Positions 9,079-19,256 are shown, counted from the first letter of the stretch. The stretch is DNA of 64,000 bases from Methylobacter sp. (GCA_030679035.1 JAUXTH010000189.1:186001-250000), one strand, 5' to 3'. A program made the numbers and translations. The notes: a model not told the origin generated them from the sequence alone.

Positions 9079-10092
9079 ATGACACATTGGCTAATTTTTG
9101 TTGAGTTTGCTGCATTGGCTTTAGTAATCGGTGTGTCCGGTTACTTTCTGTCGCTTTACGGCGATGTCATTGCCGAAAAAACCGGATTGGGCGGCACTTG
9201 GATCGGAATCGCTATGCTCGCCACGGTCACCTCGTTGCCCGAGCTGGTCACCGGGGTCAGCGCGGTGACCTATGTGAATGTTCCCAATATCGCATTAGGC
9301 GATGCTTTGGGCAGTTGCGTCTTCAATCTGCTGTTGATCGTGCTGCTGGATTTCCTGCATCGAGGAGCATCGGTTTACACACGAATCAGTCAGGGACATA
9401 TACTTTCCGCCGGTTTCGGGGTCGTGCTACTCGGCTTCGTGGCGTTCAATCTGGTCTTGAATCAACACGGCATTAATCTGAGTTTTTGGCATGTCGGCAT
9501 ATACTCGCCGATCATTGTGCTGTTTTACATGTTTGCGATGCGCACGGTTTTTCGTTACGAAAAAGCCCTGCGCCTGGAAATCGTGGAAGGAATTGCCGAA
9601 CGCTATCCGAAAATCAGTTTGGCCAAGGCGCTGACATTTTTCAGTTTGGCCGCCGTCGTGGTGGTTTTGGCGGGCATCAGGCTTCCGGTAACGGCAGAGC
9701 ATCTGGCCGAAGCCATGGGCTGGCAACGGAGTTTCGTGGGTACGGTGTTCGTGGCTATGGCCACCTCCTTGCCCGAAGTGGCGGTCACTGTTTCGGCGCT
9801 GAGAATTGGGGCGCTGGACATGGCGATCAGCGATTTGTTGGGCAGCAACCTGTTCGATCTGGTCATCATCGCCATCGACGATATGGCTTACCTGAAAGGC
9901 CCGATCCTTGCCAACGTCTCGCCGGTACATTTGGTTACCAGCCAGTCGGCCATCATGATGACCGGCATTGCCATTGTCGGGCTCCTGTATCGGCCGCAAC
10001 AACGTTTATTCAAGACCGTAGGCTGGGGCAGTCTGTTCATGCTGATCATTTACATCCTCAATCTGTCAGTACTGTACCTGCAACATGAGTAG
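9079..10092 (+). CDS. Sodium/calcium exchanger family (CaCA) membrane protein
   Basis: A 337-residue integral membrane antiporter. The two internal alpha repeats are visible: TSLPELVTGVSAV near residues 52-64 and TSLPEVAVTVSAL near 233-245, each followed by G-D-x-LGS patterns (GDALGSCVFNL and SDLLGSNLFDL). These are the ion-binding segments of the CaCA superfamily. About ten hydrophobic helices are visible. It converges with a Ca2+-type P-ATPase at 10153-12807, which fits a joint role in calcium export; the ion is inferred. Confidence 0.85.
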   Translation: MTHWLIFVEFAALALVIGVSGYFLSLYGDVIAEKTGLGGTWIGIAMLATVTSLPELVTGVSAVTYVNVPNIALGDALGSCVFNLLLIVLLDFLHRGASVYTRISQGHILSAGFGVVLLGFVAFNLVLNQHGINLSFWHVGIYSPIIVLFYMFAMRTVFRYEKALRLEIVEGIAERYPKISLAKALTFFSLAAVVVVLAGIRLPVTAEHLAEAMGWQRSFVGTVFVAMATSLPEVAVTVSALRIGALDMAISDLLGSNLFDLVIIAIDDMAYLKGPILANVSPVHLVTSQSAIMMTGIAIVGLLYRPQQRLFKTVGWGSLFMLIIYILNLSVLYLQHE

Positions 10093-10152
10093 CCCTTAGA
10101 CAGTCATGCCTGTCATTGGCTTGGCATCCTTTTGTATTTAACTGGTTAGTCC

Positions 10153-12807
10153 TTACGGCCCATTCCGGTAAATCCAGCCCCGGCGGCGCATCCACTTTTC
10201 GATTTCCACGACAAAGAACACGACCGAAGAAAGCGCCAGACAGATCAACAGCTCATCAAGGCTCAAGGCCTCGGTCTTGAAGATGGGCTGCAAGACCGGC
10301 ACATACAACACCGCCATTTGCAGGCCGAAGGTCAACAACACTGCGCCCAACAGCGGTATGTTGGAAAACAGTCCCTGACTGAACAGCGATTCCCGTTCCG
10401 ACCGGATCGCCAACACATGCCCCATCTGTGACAGGGCCAGCACCGTGAACACCATGCTTTGCCAGTGGGCGGAACCGGTAAAATAAGCCCAGCCTTGGGA
10501 GAACAAGGAAACAGCGCCCATCAACAGGCCGATCCACAAAATATGCTGCCACATACCTTGCGCAAAAATGCTTTCCTGGGGCGGGCGGGGCGGACGTTGC
10601 ATGATGCCCCGCTCTTCCGGCTCGACGGCCAGGGCCAGCCCCGGCAGGCCGTCGGTGACCAGATTGATCCAGAGGATATGGATAGGCAGCAAAGGGATCG
10701 GCAAACCCAGAAAAGGCGCCAGAAACAGCGTCCAGATCTCCGCCGAGTTACAGGTCATCGCGTATTTAATGAACTTGCGGATGTTGTCGAAAATCCGCCG
10801 CCCCTCGCGCACAGCGGTGACGATGGTGGCGAAATTATCATCCAGCAGCACCATGTGCGATGCCTCCCGCGCCACATCCGTGCCGATTTTGCCCATTGCG
10901 ATGCCGATATTGGCGGCTCGCAAAGCGGGGGCATCGTTGACGCCATCCCCGGTCATCGCGATGAATTCGCCCCTGTCCTGTAGCGCCTTGACGATTTTGA
11001 TCTTCTGCTCCGGCGCAACGCGGGCATAAACACGAACGTCTTCGACTTGTTTCTCGAATTCCTCAAGGCTCATGCGCGCCAGTTCCGGGCCGGTCAGTAC
11101 CTTGCAGCCGGCATCGACGATACCGAGCCTGATAGCGATGGCGCGGGCAGTTGCCGGGTGATCGCCGGTGATCATGACCGGCGTGATCCCTGCGGTCTTG
11201 CAGAGTTCCACGGCTTCTTTGGCTTCGGGTCGTGGGGGATCCATAAGACCGACCAGGCCTAGAAATATGAGCTCGGTTTCGACAGAATCGGCGTTCAGCG
11301 TTTGCGGGCGTTCAGGGAATTGGCGGTAGGCCAGAGCCAGTACACGCAGTCCTTCCGCAGCCATTTGATCGGCGGCTGCCAGTATCTTGTCCTTTAGCAA
11401 AGGCTGCGGGCCGTCGATGCCCCATAAGTTAACGCAGCGAGGCAGCACATTCTCCGGCGCGCCTTTGGTGTAAGCGACCAGTTCGCCATGTTCCTGATGC
11501 AGCGTGGTCATCAGTTTTCGCTCGGAATCGAAAGGGATCTCATCCAGTCGCGGTGCGTCCTTGGCTAGATCGGTGCCAACATAGCCCACGCTCTCGGCGG
11601 CTTCGAACAAGGCGATTTCGGTGGGGTCGCCCAACAGTTGTCCATCGTGGTCGCGGTGGGCGTCGTTGTTCAGGGCCAGCGCCCGTAACAGCGGAGCCGG
11701 AAAATCGGCGGCTATTCCTTCCCGCAGGCTATCTTCGGCGTAGAACGCTTCGGCATGCATGCGGTTTTGGGTCAGCGTGCCGGTCTTGTCCGAGCAGATA
11801 AAGGTCACCGAACCCAAGGTTTCCACGGCAGGCAGGTGCCGGATCAGTGCGCTTTTCATAACCATCTTGTGTGCTCCCATGGCTAGGGACACCGTGACTA
11901 CAGCAGGCAAGGCCTCCGGGATGGCGGCCACCGCCAGGCTGACAGCGGTCAGAAACATCAATACGGGCGGTTCGCCGCGCAGCAAACCCGTCACAAAAAT
12001 GATCGCGCAGACCGCCAAAACCAAAAGGGCAAGGCGCATGCCGAAACTGGCAAGGCGTTGTTGCAGCGGAGTTTTAGTCTCCTTTTCCTGGCGCAGCAGT
12101 TCGGCGATTTTACCGAGTTCAGTGTCCATCCCGGTAGCGATGACTATTCCGACGCCACGGCCATAAGTTGCTATCGTCCCTTTGTAAGCCATGTTGAGCC
12201 GGTCGCCGATCGGTGAATCCAGCTCCCGTATCAACGCTCCGGATTTTTCGACCGGCAGCGATTCGCCGGTCAGCGCGGCCTCTTCCACCTTGAGCCGCGC
12301 CACATCCAATAGCTTGAGGTCGGCCGGGACGATATTGCCGGCCTCCAGCATGACCAGATCGCCGGGAACCAGCTCATGTGCCGCTATGGTATGGGTTTTT
12401 CCCTCGCGCAGCACCTGCGCGGTGGGGCTGGACAAGCGTTTGAGCGCGGCAACGGCTTTTTCCGCACGGTACTCCTGGATGAAACCGATGATCGCATTCA
12501 ATACAATGATAACGACAATGGCGACCGTATCCGTCACCTCGCCGAGCAAGCCCGAAACGATGCTGGCCAACATCAGCACGATGATCATGAAATCGGCGAA
12601 TTGCCCAAAAAACATCCGAATCGGCCCCCGGCGACGTTGCTCCTTGATGGCGTTCGGGCCATAGGCCTCTAGACGTGCTTTTGCCTCCTGATAATTCAGG
12701 CCATTTTCGGGATCGACCTTAAGCCACGCGGTGGTCTGCCAGGGTTCAAGAAGATGCCACGGAGGTGTGGAGGGTTGGGGCTTTTGAATTTTTGGTCGTT
12801 TAGTCAA
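10153..12807 (-). CDS. Cation-transporting P-type ATPase, type IIA (Ca2+-type)
   Basis: An 884-residue P-type ATPase with the N-terminal cation ATPase domain, TGES actuator loop near residue 178, PEALPAVVT in membrane helix 4, the phosphorylation motif DKTGTLTQN near residue 343, KGAPE in the nucleotide domain and GDGVNDAP near residue 620. The M6 motif [12 protein letters not shown] matches Ca2+ pumps of the SERCA/PMR1 group. It should export Ca2+ or Mn2+ at the inner membrane. It is convergent with a CaCA exchanger. Length is normal and all catalytic motifs are intact. Confidence 0.9.
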   Translation of the reverse strand: MTKRPKIQKPQPSTPPWHLLEPWQTTAWLKVDPENGLNYQEAKARLEAYGPNAIKEQRRRGPIRMFFGQFADFMIIVLMLASIVSGLLGEVTDTVAIVVIIVLNAIIGFIQEYRAEKAVAALKRLSSPTAQVLREGKTHTIAAHELVPGDLVMLEAGNIVPADLKLLDVARLKVEEAALTGESLPVEKSGALIRELDSPIGDRLNMAYKGTIATYGRGVGIVIATGMDTELGKIAELLRQEKETKTPLQQRLASFGMRLALLVLAVCAIIFVTGLLRGEPPVLMFLTAVSLAVAAIPEALPAVVTVSLAMGAHKMVMKSALIRHLPAVETLGSVTFICSDKTGTLTQNRMHAEAFYAEDSLREGIAADFPAPLLRALALNNDAHRDHDGQLLGDPTEIALFEAAESVGYVGTDLAKDAPRLDEIPFDSERKLMTTLHQEHGELVAYTKGAPENVLPRCVNLWGIDGPQPLLKDKILAAADQMAAEGLRVLALAYRQFPERPQTLNADSVETELIFLGLVGLMDPPRPEAKEAVELCKTAGITPVMITGDHPATARAIAIRLGIVDAGCKVLTGPELARMSLEEFEKQVEDVRVYARVAPEQKIKIVKALQDRGEFIAMTGDGVNDAPALRAANIGIAMGKIGTDVAREASHMVLLDDNFATIVTAVREGRRIFDNIRKFIKYAMTCNSAEIWTLFLAPFLGLPIPLLPIHILWINLVTDGLPGLALAVEPEERGIMQRPPRPPQESIFAQGMWQHILWIGLLMGAVSLFSQGWAYFTGSAHWQSMVFTVLALSQMGHVLAIRSERESLFSQGLFSNIPLLGAVLLTFGLQMAVLYVPVLQPIFKTEALSLDELLICLALSSVVFFVVEIEKWMRRRGWIYRNGP

Positions 12808-12955
12808 GGTTCGATCTCCTATACAACGGACGCTACAAGTATCTCAATTTATATGATGAGTACAATAGCCCTTAAAAATGAAAATAAGCTAGCGTGGATA
12901 TTTTGCTAAAAACACATTATGCGGCATTGGTTGTCGAAACACAGGGGAAAATACT

Positions 12956-13096
12956 ATGAACAAGGCAGACAACGAAGAAGTCGGCAGTGGAAACATTTTT
13001 GCCGGCATTGGGTGTTCAGATATAGAAGAAGCTTTCGCCCGTGTCCGGTTTTTCGTCTTCCCGTATGGGCGCATTGCACCCCATACGGGAAGATGA
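12956..13096 (+). pseudogene. Remnant of HTH (XRE/HigA-like) antitoxin N terminus
   Basis: A 46-codon frame with a good ribosome site (AGGGGA) begins MNKADNEEVGSGNIFAGIG and continues CSDIEEAFARV. This resembles the N-terminal arm of XRE-type antitoxins that pair with HigB/RelE-like toxins (SGN-[IV]-FADLG...PEEA pattern). After FARV the frame runs into a palindrome and the DNA-binding helix-turn-helix is missing. No toxin gene is adjacent. I read it as a decayed antitoxin; a stand-alone 46-residue peptide is possible. Confidence 0.45.
13056..13093. repeat. Perfect 14-bp inverted repeat
   Basis: Arms tcttcccgtatggg and cccatacgggaaga flank a 10-base loop. The element sits where the antitoxin remnant loses similarity and 13 bases past the lipase stop. 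No T-run follows on either strand, so a standard terminator is not supported; a palindromic insertion is more likely. Confidence 0.65.
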
Positions 13097-13105
13097 TTGG
13101 ATAGT

Positions 13106-13969
13106 TTAGATTTGGTCTCTTAAACCCATGACCCCGGAGAGATAGTTGATTGGTGCATGGTCTGCTAATTCTCTGGGTAATAGGGTACGACTACGAAAAA
13201 AACGAAATAAATACCAAATACGAGCTTGCATACGATCAACTTTAATTACCGTGTCGCTTGGTGAGCCCAAAAGTTGGCCGTTCCTGTCGATGTAGTTTAA
13301 TGAACCGACATGTAAGTAACCAAAATTCTCAGTCGGCAAACAGGTGACAATATCGCAACAATCTACGAAACGGGAGTGTTTGATGTTTTTCGTGGACTCA
13401 GCAAAAGCTTCATTTCCGACTCGGCATGAGCCGAACGTGTACAAATGTTCGGCCTCTATCCAACTGGCGGTTAATGTAGCAAGTGCTGCCCCCAAACTGT
13501 GACCAGTTAAAAGGACGCGGTTCGATTTAGCCAGAGGAGCTACACAATCCACCACTTGGGCTAAAACATCATTATCCAGCAATGCCTTGGCAAAACCTTG
13601 GTGGACTTGTCCTAGCGAATTGCCCGCGATATCAGACCAAGGTGTGAGTATTAACTTACCATTAGTTAGTACATCGACAAAATCATTCGGTTCTGTTCCT
13701 CGAAATGAGACGACGGTTAATTTGTCGGTCGGGTTACTGGCTATAAACACTTGGGTGCCTAGGTTATCGTAACCTATGGCAAGATTTTTTTGAAAGCCCT
13801 GTTTATTGAGATACGTAGCTAAATCCGTTTCTTCTTTAACGTAGGCAATACGTGACATTTCTGCACACAACATAGCATCGTTTTGAATAGATCCAAGTTC
13901 GAAAAAGTTTTGGGCTAGACCTGGATGAAAAAGGGAGTCGCGGGTTGTGTCGTACGATATAGAGGCCAT
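13106..13969 (-). CDS. Class 3 lipase-family alpha/beta hydrolase
   Basis: A 287-residue hydrolase of the Lipase_3 (fungal lipase-like) family. The nucleophile elbow GHSLGAALATL lies near residues 154-164, preceded by the FRGTEP oxyanion-region motif near residue 90. The later segment CDIVTCLP supplies the Asp expected in the triad, and a His occurs near residue 215. No signal peptide is evident, so the location is unclear. It is flanked by an antitoxin remnant and a gene-poor stretch, which suggests accessory DNA. Substrate is unknown. Confidence 0.8.
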   Translation of the reverse strand: MASISYDTTRDSLFHPGLAQNFFELGSIQNDAMLCAEMSRIAYVKEETDLATYLNKQGFQKNLAIGYDNLGTQVFIASNPTDKLTVVSFRGTEPNDFVDVLTNGKLILTPWSDIAGNSLGQVHQGFAKALLDNDVLAQVVDCVAPLAKSNRVLLTGHSLGAALATLTASWIEAEHLYTFGSCRVGNEAFAESTKNIKHSRFVDCCDIVTCLPTENFGYLHVGSLNYIDRNGQLLGSPSDTVIKVDRMQARIWYLFRFFRSRTLLPRELADHAPINYLSGVMGLRDQI

Positions 13970-14316
13970 AATTTATCTCCTGAAAGGATAGGGATGAGGA
14001 AAATAGAGGGCATGTCTTTTATTGAGCAGACCGAAGTCGGCTTGCGCCATGAAATGGCTGTTTGCTGCGCGAAACGGCTCTAAAAATTTTCATTCAAATT
14101 GCGAGCGCATTTCATTCTTGGCTTGTTGCCATCGAGTACTACAATATCGCCGGAGAGAAAACTTTTTCAGTCTCTATGAGCTCGGTTTCATGCCAAGACA
14201 GGCTGGGGAGATTGTCCGCGACACTGACCAAATCCCCACAAAGCACTTCGATAATCTTTAGCTTCTCTACCGCGGTTAATCCTGTTGATTACTATTCAGT
14301 GATGGTTTTGGATACC
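13970..14316. other. Intergenic stretch without a supported gene
   Basis: About 350 bases between the lipase start and the small DUF7230-like gene. Open frames exist on the plus strand (for example 14062-14328), but their products lack any recognisable pattern. I see no tRNA, strong hairpin or DnaA-box cluster here. Confidence 0.5.
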
Positions 14317-14523
14317 TCAGGCCTGTAGGATAAAACAAGAGGCTAGTCGAATAATTCCGCCTGGAACCATTGGACTAGCCTCCTGCCTTGTGTGTTTCGC
14401 TTTGCGGCTGTATTTGCTTTTATCGCAAAAGGTTTGTGCTTTATTAAACAGGTGCGCGTACTTCGCGACCGGGTTTTGGTTGGGAACTCCATCGGTTCCT
14501 TGCTGATTTTTACGTTTTTTCAT
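14317..14523 (-). CDS. Small basic protein, DUF7230-like
   Basis: A 68-residue basic protein starting MKKRKNQQGTDG, with NPVAKYAHLFNKAQTF in the middle and a KSKYSRKAKH cluster. The NPVAK-A--FN-A pattern is typical of a family of small conserved gammaproteobacterial proteins (I recall it as DUF7230). Start 14523 is chosen over 14526 because AGAGG lies 6 bases from it. The last residues (after EASPMV) look less typical and may be extended by local sequence change. Function unknown. Confidence 0.55.
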   Translation of the reverse strand: MKKRKNQQGTDGVPNQNPVAKYAHLFNKAQTFCDKSKYSRKAKHTRQEASPMVPGGIIRLASCFILQA

Positions 14524-14603
14524 CATTTACCTCTTATAATATGAAAAGATTGTGTGAGTCCACACAGTAGTAATATATCATTTTTTAAGAGTACATAGCG
14601 CTA

Positions 14604-16475
14604 GTGAAATTTAGAAAAGACTTTGATGTCATTGTGGTTGGCGGCGGTCATGCGGGTACGGAAGCGGCTTTGGCTTCGGCCCGGTGCGGTGCGAACACAT
14701 TGTTGTTGACACAAAATATCGACACCTTGGGCCAAATGAGCTGCAATCCTGCGATTGGCGGGATAGGCAAGGGGCATTTGGTTAAGGAGGTCGATGCGTT
14801 GGGCGGCATAATGGCTCGGGCCATTGATCATGGCGGCATCCAGTTTCGCACTCTGAACGCCAGCAAAGGCCCGGCGGTTCGGGCGACCCGCGCCCAGGCG
14901 GATCGTCAGCTTTATAAGCAGGCGGTAAGAACGGCGCTGGAAAACCAGCCTAATCTGGCGTTGTTTCAGCAAACCGTGTCCGATTTGATTGTCGAGGGCG
15001 GCAGGGTCGCCGGGGTTAAAACGCAAATGGGCTTGGACTTTAGCGCAAGAGCCGTGGTCTTGACCACGGGTACTTTTCTGGGCGGCAAAATACATATCGG
15101 CCTTGAAAATTACAGTGGCGGTCGTGCGGGCGATCCGGCCTCGATTGCGTTGGCCGAGCGTTTAAGGGAATTGCCGTTCAGGATCGACCGCTTAAAAACC
15201 GGCACGCCGCCGCGTATCGATGGTCGCACCATCGACTTTAGCAAGCTGGAAGAGCAGCATGGCGATAATCCGGTGCCGGTGTTTTCGTTTATCGGCAAGC
15301 GCGAGCATCATCCTCGGCAGATTCCGTGTCATATCACCCGCACCAATAATAAAACCCACGATATTATTCGTTCCGGCCTGGATCGTTCGCCGCTGTATTC
15401 GGGGATTATTGAGGGCGTCGGGCCGCGTTATTGCCCGTCCATCGAAGATAAGGTTGTGCGCTTTGCCGACCGGGATTCGCACCAGATTTTTGTCGAGCCG
15501 GAAGGTTTGAATACCCATGAGATTTATCCGAACGGCATCTCGACCAGTCTGCCCTTCGATGTGCAGTATGAGCTTGTGCGCTCGATGCTGGGTTTTGAAA
15601 ATGCTGAAATCTTGCGCCCCGGTTATGCGATTGAATATGATTTTTTCGATCCCAGGGATTTGAAATCGTCATTGGAAACCAAACACATGGATGCGCTGTT
15701 TTTTGCCGGGCAAGTCAACGGCACCACCGGTTATGAGGAAGCGGCGGCGCAAGGCCTGATCGCGGGACTTAATGCGGCGCGTTTGGTTAAAGGGCTGGAA
15801 AGCTGGTGTCCGGGGCGTGACGAGGCTTATATCGGCGTGATGATCGACGACCTGATTACGCGAGGCACCCAAGAGCCGTACCGGATGTTCACCAGTCGTG
15901 CGGAATACCGGCTGCTGTTAAGGGAAGACAATGCCGATTTGCGTCTGACCGAAAAAGGCCGGGAATTGGGCTTGGTTGATGAGGAGCGCTGGCAGGCTTT
16001 CGAGACCAAACGGGCTGCGGTCACCCAATTGCAGGACGACTTGAAAAAGAAATGGGTCAGGATGGAAACGGAACAGGCCGGTCAGGTCGAGCAATATTGG
16101 GGCAAGCCGCTAATGAGGGAAGCCAATCTGATGGATTTGCTGCGTCGCCCGGAAGTGGATGTTCAGCAGTTGCTGTCGTTTATGGCCGGTGTCGAGGATA
16201 TGGATCCGCAGGTGGCCGAACAGGTTGAAATTCAGGCCAAGTATGCCGGTTATATCGACCGGCAGCAAACCGAGATAGACAAGGCTTTGCGTTACGATCA
16301 CCTGCGTTTGCCTGAGATCATCGATTATAGCGGCGTGCCCGGTCTATCCAATGAGGTGAGCGAAAAACTTAAAAAACAGCGGCCTGAAACCTTGGGTCAA
16401 GCATCGCGTATCCCCGGCATTACGCCGGCCGCTATTTCCCTGTTGCTGGTTTATCTAAAGAAGAAAAGCGCCTGA
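14604..16475 (+). CDS. mnmG: tRNA uridine-5-carboxymethylaminomethyl synthesis enzyme MnmG (GidA)
   Basis: A 623-residue FAD enzyme that with MnmE modifies the wobble uridine of tRNAs. The FAD motif [14 protein letters not shown] starts at residue 10; [13 protein letters not shown], the [11 protein letters not shown] segment and [17 protein letters not shown] are conserved MnmG stretches. The C-terminal MnmE-binding domain is complete. The start is GTG at 14604, which matches the family N terminus. It begins a chain mnmG-rsmG-parA-parB with one-base or ATGA overlaps, as in many gammaproteobacteria near the replication origin. Confidence 0.97.
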   Translation: MKFRKDFDVIVVGGGHAGTEAALASARCGANTLLLTQNIDTLGQMSCNPAIGGIGKGHLVKEVDALGGIMARAIDHGGIQFRTLNASKGPAVRATRAQADRQLYKQAVRTALENQPNLALFQQTVSDLIVEGGRVAGVKTQMGLDFSARAVVLTTGTFLGGKIHIGLENYSGGRAGDPASIALAERLRELPFRIDRLKTGTPPRIDGRTIDFSKLEEQHGDNPVPVFSFIGKREHHPRQIPCHITRTNNKTHDIIRSGLDRSPLYSGIIEGVGPRYCPSIEDKVVRFADRDSHQIFVEPEGLNTHEIYPNGISTSLPFDVQYELVRSMLGFENAEILRPGYAIEYDFFDPRDLKSSLETKHMDALFFAGQVNGTTGYEEAAAQGLIAGLNAARLVKGLESWCPGRDEAYIGVMIDDLITRGTQEPYRMFTSRAEYRLLLREDNADLRLTEKGRELGLVDEERWQAFETKRAAVTQLQDDLKKKWVRMETEQAGQVEQYWGKPLMREANLMDLLRRPEVDVQQLLSFMAGVEDMDPQVAEQVEIQAKYAGYIDRQQTEIDKALRYDHLRLPEIIDYSGVPGLSNEVSEKLKKQRPETLGQASRIPGITPAAISLLLVYLKKKSA

Positions 16476-17110
16476 TGGAAAACTGTCGAAAAATCCTGGT
16501 CTCCGGGATAGCCTCGTTAAATTTAAGCGTCACCGACCATCAAGTCGATCAGTTGCTTGACTTTATAAAACTGATTGAAAAATGGAATAAAGCTTATAAT
16601 CTGACTGCGATACGGGACAGGGAAGAGATGGCAAGGCTGCATATACTGGACAGCTTAGCGATTGTTCCCCATGTTGAAGGTCTGCGGGTTATCGATATAG
16701 GCACCGGCGCGGGTTTGCCGGGCATTCCATTGGCGATTTGTTTGCCCGAAATACACTTTACCCTGCTCGACAGCAACGCCAAGAAAACCCGGTTTGTGCA
16801 GCAGGTCGTGTTGGAATTAAAGCTTAAAAATGTCGACGTTATCCACAGTCGAGTGGAAAATTATCATCCTGAAGCTGCATATGATGCGGTTCTAACTAGG
16901 GCGTTTGCCGGCTTGTCCGATATAGTGAAATTGACAGCACATTTGCTGACCCAGTATGGCGTGTTGCTGGCAATGAAGGGGCAGACTCCGGATGCGGAAC
17001 TGGCAGAGATTACAGCAAAAAAATCTGTCATATCGGTAAGTGTGCCGGGCTCTGATGTTGAACGATGTCTGGTGCGAATTCAATCGCCTGAACAGGCCGA
17101 GGTAAGGTAA
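16475..17110 (+). CDS. rsmG: 16S rRNA (guanine527-N7)-methyltransferase RsmG (GidB)
   Basis: A 211-residue SAM-dependent methyltransferase. The SAM motif VIDIGTGAGLPGIPLA lies near residues 72-87, and the KWNKAYNLTAIR motif near residue 32 is characteristic. Its ATG overlaps the mnmG stop (TGATG), so translation is likely coupled. It methylates G527 of 16S rRNA; loss gives low-level streptomycin resistance in other species. A single perfect DnaA-box-like nonamer lies inside the gene (16839-16847), probably by chance. Confidence 0.95.
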   Translation: MENCRKILVSGIASLNLSVTDHQVDQLLDFIKLIEKWNKAYNLTAIRDREEMARLHILDSLAIVPHVEGLRVIDIGTGAGLPGIPLAICLPEIHFTLLDSNAKKTRFVQQVVLELKLKNVDVIHSRVENYHPEAAYDAVLTRAFAGLSDIVKLTAHLLTQYGVLLAMKGQTPDAELAEITAKKSVISVSVPGSDVERCLVRIQSPEQAEVR

Positions 17111-17887
17111 GTGGGAAAAGTAATTGCCGTAACCAATCAAAAAGGTGGTGTAGGAAAAACTACAACCAGCGTCAATCTGGCGGCCTCGCTGGCTGCGGCT
17201 AGCCGGCGCGTGTTGCTGGTGGATCTCGATCCGCAAGGTAATGCGGCGATGGGCTGCGGTATCGATAAGCAGGAGGTCAAATATTCCAGCTACGATTTGC
17301 TGATGGAAGATGTGCCAGCCTCGGAAACGGTCATTAAACTGCCGGACATCGGTTTTTCGGTGATCCCCGGCAATGGCGATCTGACTGCGGCCGAAGTGCA
17401 GTTGATGCAGGCCGATCACCGGGAGCGGCGGCTGGCCGATGCGTTGATCCCGATCAAGCCGGAATATGATTACATCCTGATCGATTGCCCGCCCTCACTG
17501 AACATGCTGACCTTGAATGCGATGGTCGCAGCCGACAGCGTGCTGGTGCCGATGCAGTGCGAGTATTATGCGCTTGAGGGCTTGTCTGCATTGATGAGCA
17601 CGCTTAAAAACATTCAGGATACCGTCAATCCCGGCCTATATTTGGAAGGCATCCTGCGTACCATGTATGACGACAGGAACCGCCTGACCAAGGATGTGTC
17701 GGAGCAGCTGATCCGCTATTTCGGCGATAAGGTGTTCAGGACTTGCGTGCCAAGAAACATCCGTCTGGCGGAAGCCCCAAGCCATGGCTTACCAGTGCTG
17801 AGCTACGATAGAACCTCGCGGGGGTCTGTGGCCTATATTGCATTGGCGGGCGAAATGATCAGAAAAGAAAAACTCAACAGCACATGA
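17111..17887 (+). CDS. parA: Chromosome partitioning ATPase ParA (Soj)
   Basis: A 258-residue Walker-type ATPase with the deviant P-loop NQKGGVGKTT at residues 8-17, the DLDPQGNA motif near 40 and DCPPSLN near 122. It moves ParB-parS complexes during chromosome segregation. Translation starts at GTG directly after the rsmG stop. The 3' end overlaps the next small gene by ATGA, so the short ParB-like protein rather than full ParB is translationally coupled to ParA. Confidence 0.95.
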   Translation: MGKVIAVTNQKGGVGKTTTSVNLAASLAAASRRVLLVDLDPQGNAAMGCGIDKQEVKYSSYDLLMEDVPASETVIKLPDIGFSVIPGNGDLTAAEVQLMQADHRERRLADALIPIKPEYDYILIDCPPSLNMLTLNAMVAADSVLVPMQCEYYALEGLSALMSTLKNIQDTVNPGLYLEGILRTMYDDRNRLTKDVSEQLIRYFGDKVFRTCVPRNIRLAEAPSHGLPVLSYDRTSRGSVAYIALAGEMIRKEKLNST

Positions 17888-18132
17888 CTATAAGAAAACA
17901 TGGGTTAGGTCGGGGGCTTGAAGCTTTGCTGGCTGACGATTCCGCTAAACATCAGCCGGCTAAAGAGGCGCACCAGGGAGAAACACAGCCTGCGGCTGGC
18001 GCGGAAACAGATAAGCAAACGGCAATGGTGGTTGCGTTTTTTAAAAGCATTCAGAAAGAGCATCATGCTTTGCTGGAAGAAGCGGAGGGTTTAAAGAAAC
18101 TGTTGGATGAGCTTGGCGATGATTTGTCGTAA
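17884..18132 (+). CDS. Shortened ParB paralogue (N-terminal box plus one internal helix region)
   Basis: An 82-residue protein beginning RKHGLGRGLEALLAD, the ParA-contacting N terminus of ParB. After a Gln/Ala-rich linker it continues TAMVVAFFKSIQKE and LLEEAEGLKKLLDELG, which lines up with TAMAIALIENIQRE and PLEEAEALRRLLDEFE of the full ParB at 18285-19148. The CTP-binding GERRWRA motif, the helix-turn-helix and the dimer domain are absent. It starts by ATGA overlap with parA. It is either an internally deleted parB duplicate or a retained small ParA regulator; it has an intact start, stop and coupling. Confidence 0.6.
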   Translation: MTIRKHGLGRGLEALLADDSAKHQPAKEAHQGETQPAAGAETDKQTAMVVAFFKSIQKEHHALLEEAEGLKKLLDELGDDLS

Positions 18133-18156
18133 ATCGGCGTGATGATATTTACGCGG

Positions 18157-18258
18157 GATCCCAAGCTCCAGCTTGGGAACCCAGTTGACGAAGCTGGAGC
18201 TTCGCGAAACGGGAAGCTCCAGCTTCCAGCACCGAATTCCCAAGCTGGAGCTTGGGAA
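18157..18258. repeat. Cluster of 'aagctggagctt' palindromes
   Basis: Three linked palindromic units built on the core aagct[cg]cagctt: cccaagctccagcttggg, a central pair around gaagctggagcttc, and ttcccaagctggagcttggg. They fill most of the gap between the shortened and the full parB. The structure is REP-like; several hairpins could form in the parA-parB transcript. Confidence 0.75.
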
Positions 18259-18284
18259 CTAGCAAAAGAGAAAAGTTGAACGTT

Positions 18285-19148
18285 ATGGCTGTAAAAAAAC
18301 GCGGATTAAATCGAGGGCTGGATGCTTTGTTGGGCAATATTCCCGATAAAGATGATCAAAAGGCAGCCGGGGAAGGCCATCAGCTGCATACCTTGCCGAT
18401 CGAACATATGCAGCGGGGCAAGTATCAGCCACGAATAGATATGAACCCCGAAAAATTGCAGGAGCTGGCAGATTCCATCAAAGCGCAAGGCATCATCCAG
18501 CCGGTCGTGGTGCGGAAAATTGGCCTGGAGAAATACGAGATTATTGCCGGAGAGCGTCGCTGGCGCGCTGCGCAATTGGCCGGATTGCAGCAGGTACCGG
18601 TGGTCATCAAGGACATAGACGATCGCACCGCAATGGCCATAGCGCTGATTGAAAACATCCAGCGGGAAGATCTGAACCCTCTGGAAGAAGCGGAAGCGTT
18701 AAGAAGACTGTTGGACGAGTTTGAAATGACTCACCAACAAGTTGCCGATGCGGTCGGTAAGTCGCGTGCCACGGTAACCAATTTATTGAGGCTGATCGAT
18801 TTGCACCCGGACGTGAAAAAGCTATTGATCAGCAGGCTGCTGGAAATGGGTCATGCGCGAGCGTTGCTTTCCCTGGATGGCCCAAAGCAAGTAGCTGCGG
18901 CCAACAAGATCGTCAAGGAAGGCTTAACGGTCAGGGCGGCGGAGCGTCTGGTTAAGGACAGCCAAGCCGAGCCTAAAATAACCAAGCCTAAGGAAATAGA
19001 CAAAGACATCTTGCGTTTGCAGGAAGACTTGACGGCAAAGCTGGGTGCAAAGGTGCTGATTGAGCACAAAGAAAACGGCACAGGCAAGCTGGTTATCGCG
19101 TATTCCAGCCTGGAAGAGCTGGATGGGATTCTCGAGCAGATTAAATAG
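18285..19148 (+). CDS. parB: Chromosome partitioning protein ParB (Spo0J)
   Basis: A 287-residue ParB: N-terminal ParA box (KKRGLNRGLDALLG), CTPase/ParB domain with GERRWRAAQLAGL near residue 88, ALIENIQREDLNPLEEA near 120, the helix-turn-helix QQVADAVGKSRATVTNLLRL near 155, and a C-terminal dimerisation domain. The ATG at 18285 is used because it matches the family start; an in-frame ATG 33 bases upstream lies in the palindromic repeat. No parS-like palindrome was noticed in the window. Confidence 0.95.
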   Translation: MAVKKRGLNRGLDALLGNIPDKDDQKAAGEGHQLHTLPIEHMQRGKYQPRIDMNPEKLQELADSIKAQGIIQPVVVRKIGLEKYEIIAGERRWRAAQLAGLQQVPVVIKDIDDRTAMAIALIENIQREDLNPLEEAEALRRLLDEFEMTHQQVADAVGKSRATVTNLLRLIDLHPDVKKLLISRLLEMGHARALLSLDGPKQVAAANKIVKEGLTVRAAERLVKDSQAEPKITKPKEIDKDILRLQEDLTAKLGAKVLIEHKENGTGKLVIAYSSLEELDGILEQIK

Positions 19149-19256
19149 TGCGATAGGCAATGAGCCTGCAGATGAAAAACAATAAAAAATGTAAGTTAAA
19201 TTTAATCTTCCTTGATTTAATGAGGGTCGATAGATATAATTCCCGAGCTGTTGAGT

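Noticed and set aside
14022-14328. Two plus-strand open frames between lipase and mnmG
   Set aside because: No recognisable motif, no good ribosome site, and low-complexity Ser-rich content in one; treated as non-coding.
16839-16847. Perfect DnaA-box-like nonamer ttatccaca inside rsmG, near the usual origin neighbourhood
   Set aside because: Only one site, inside a gene, with no further boxes or AT-rich unwinding region seen; not enough for an origin call.
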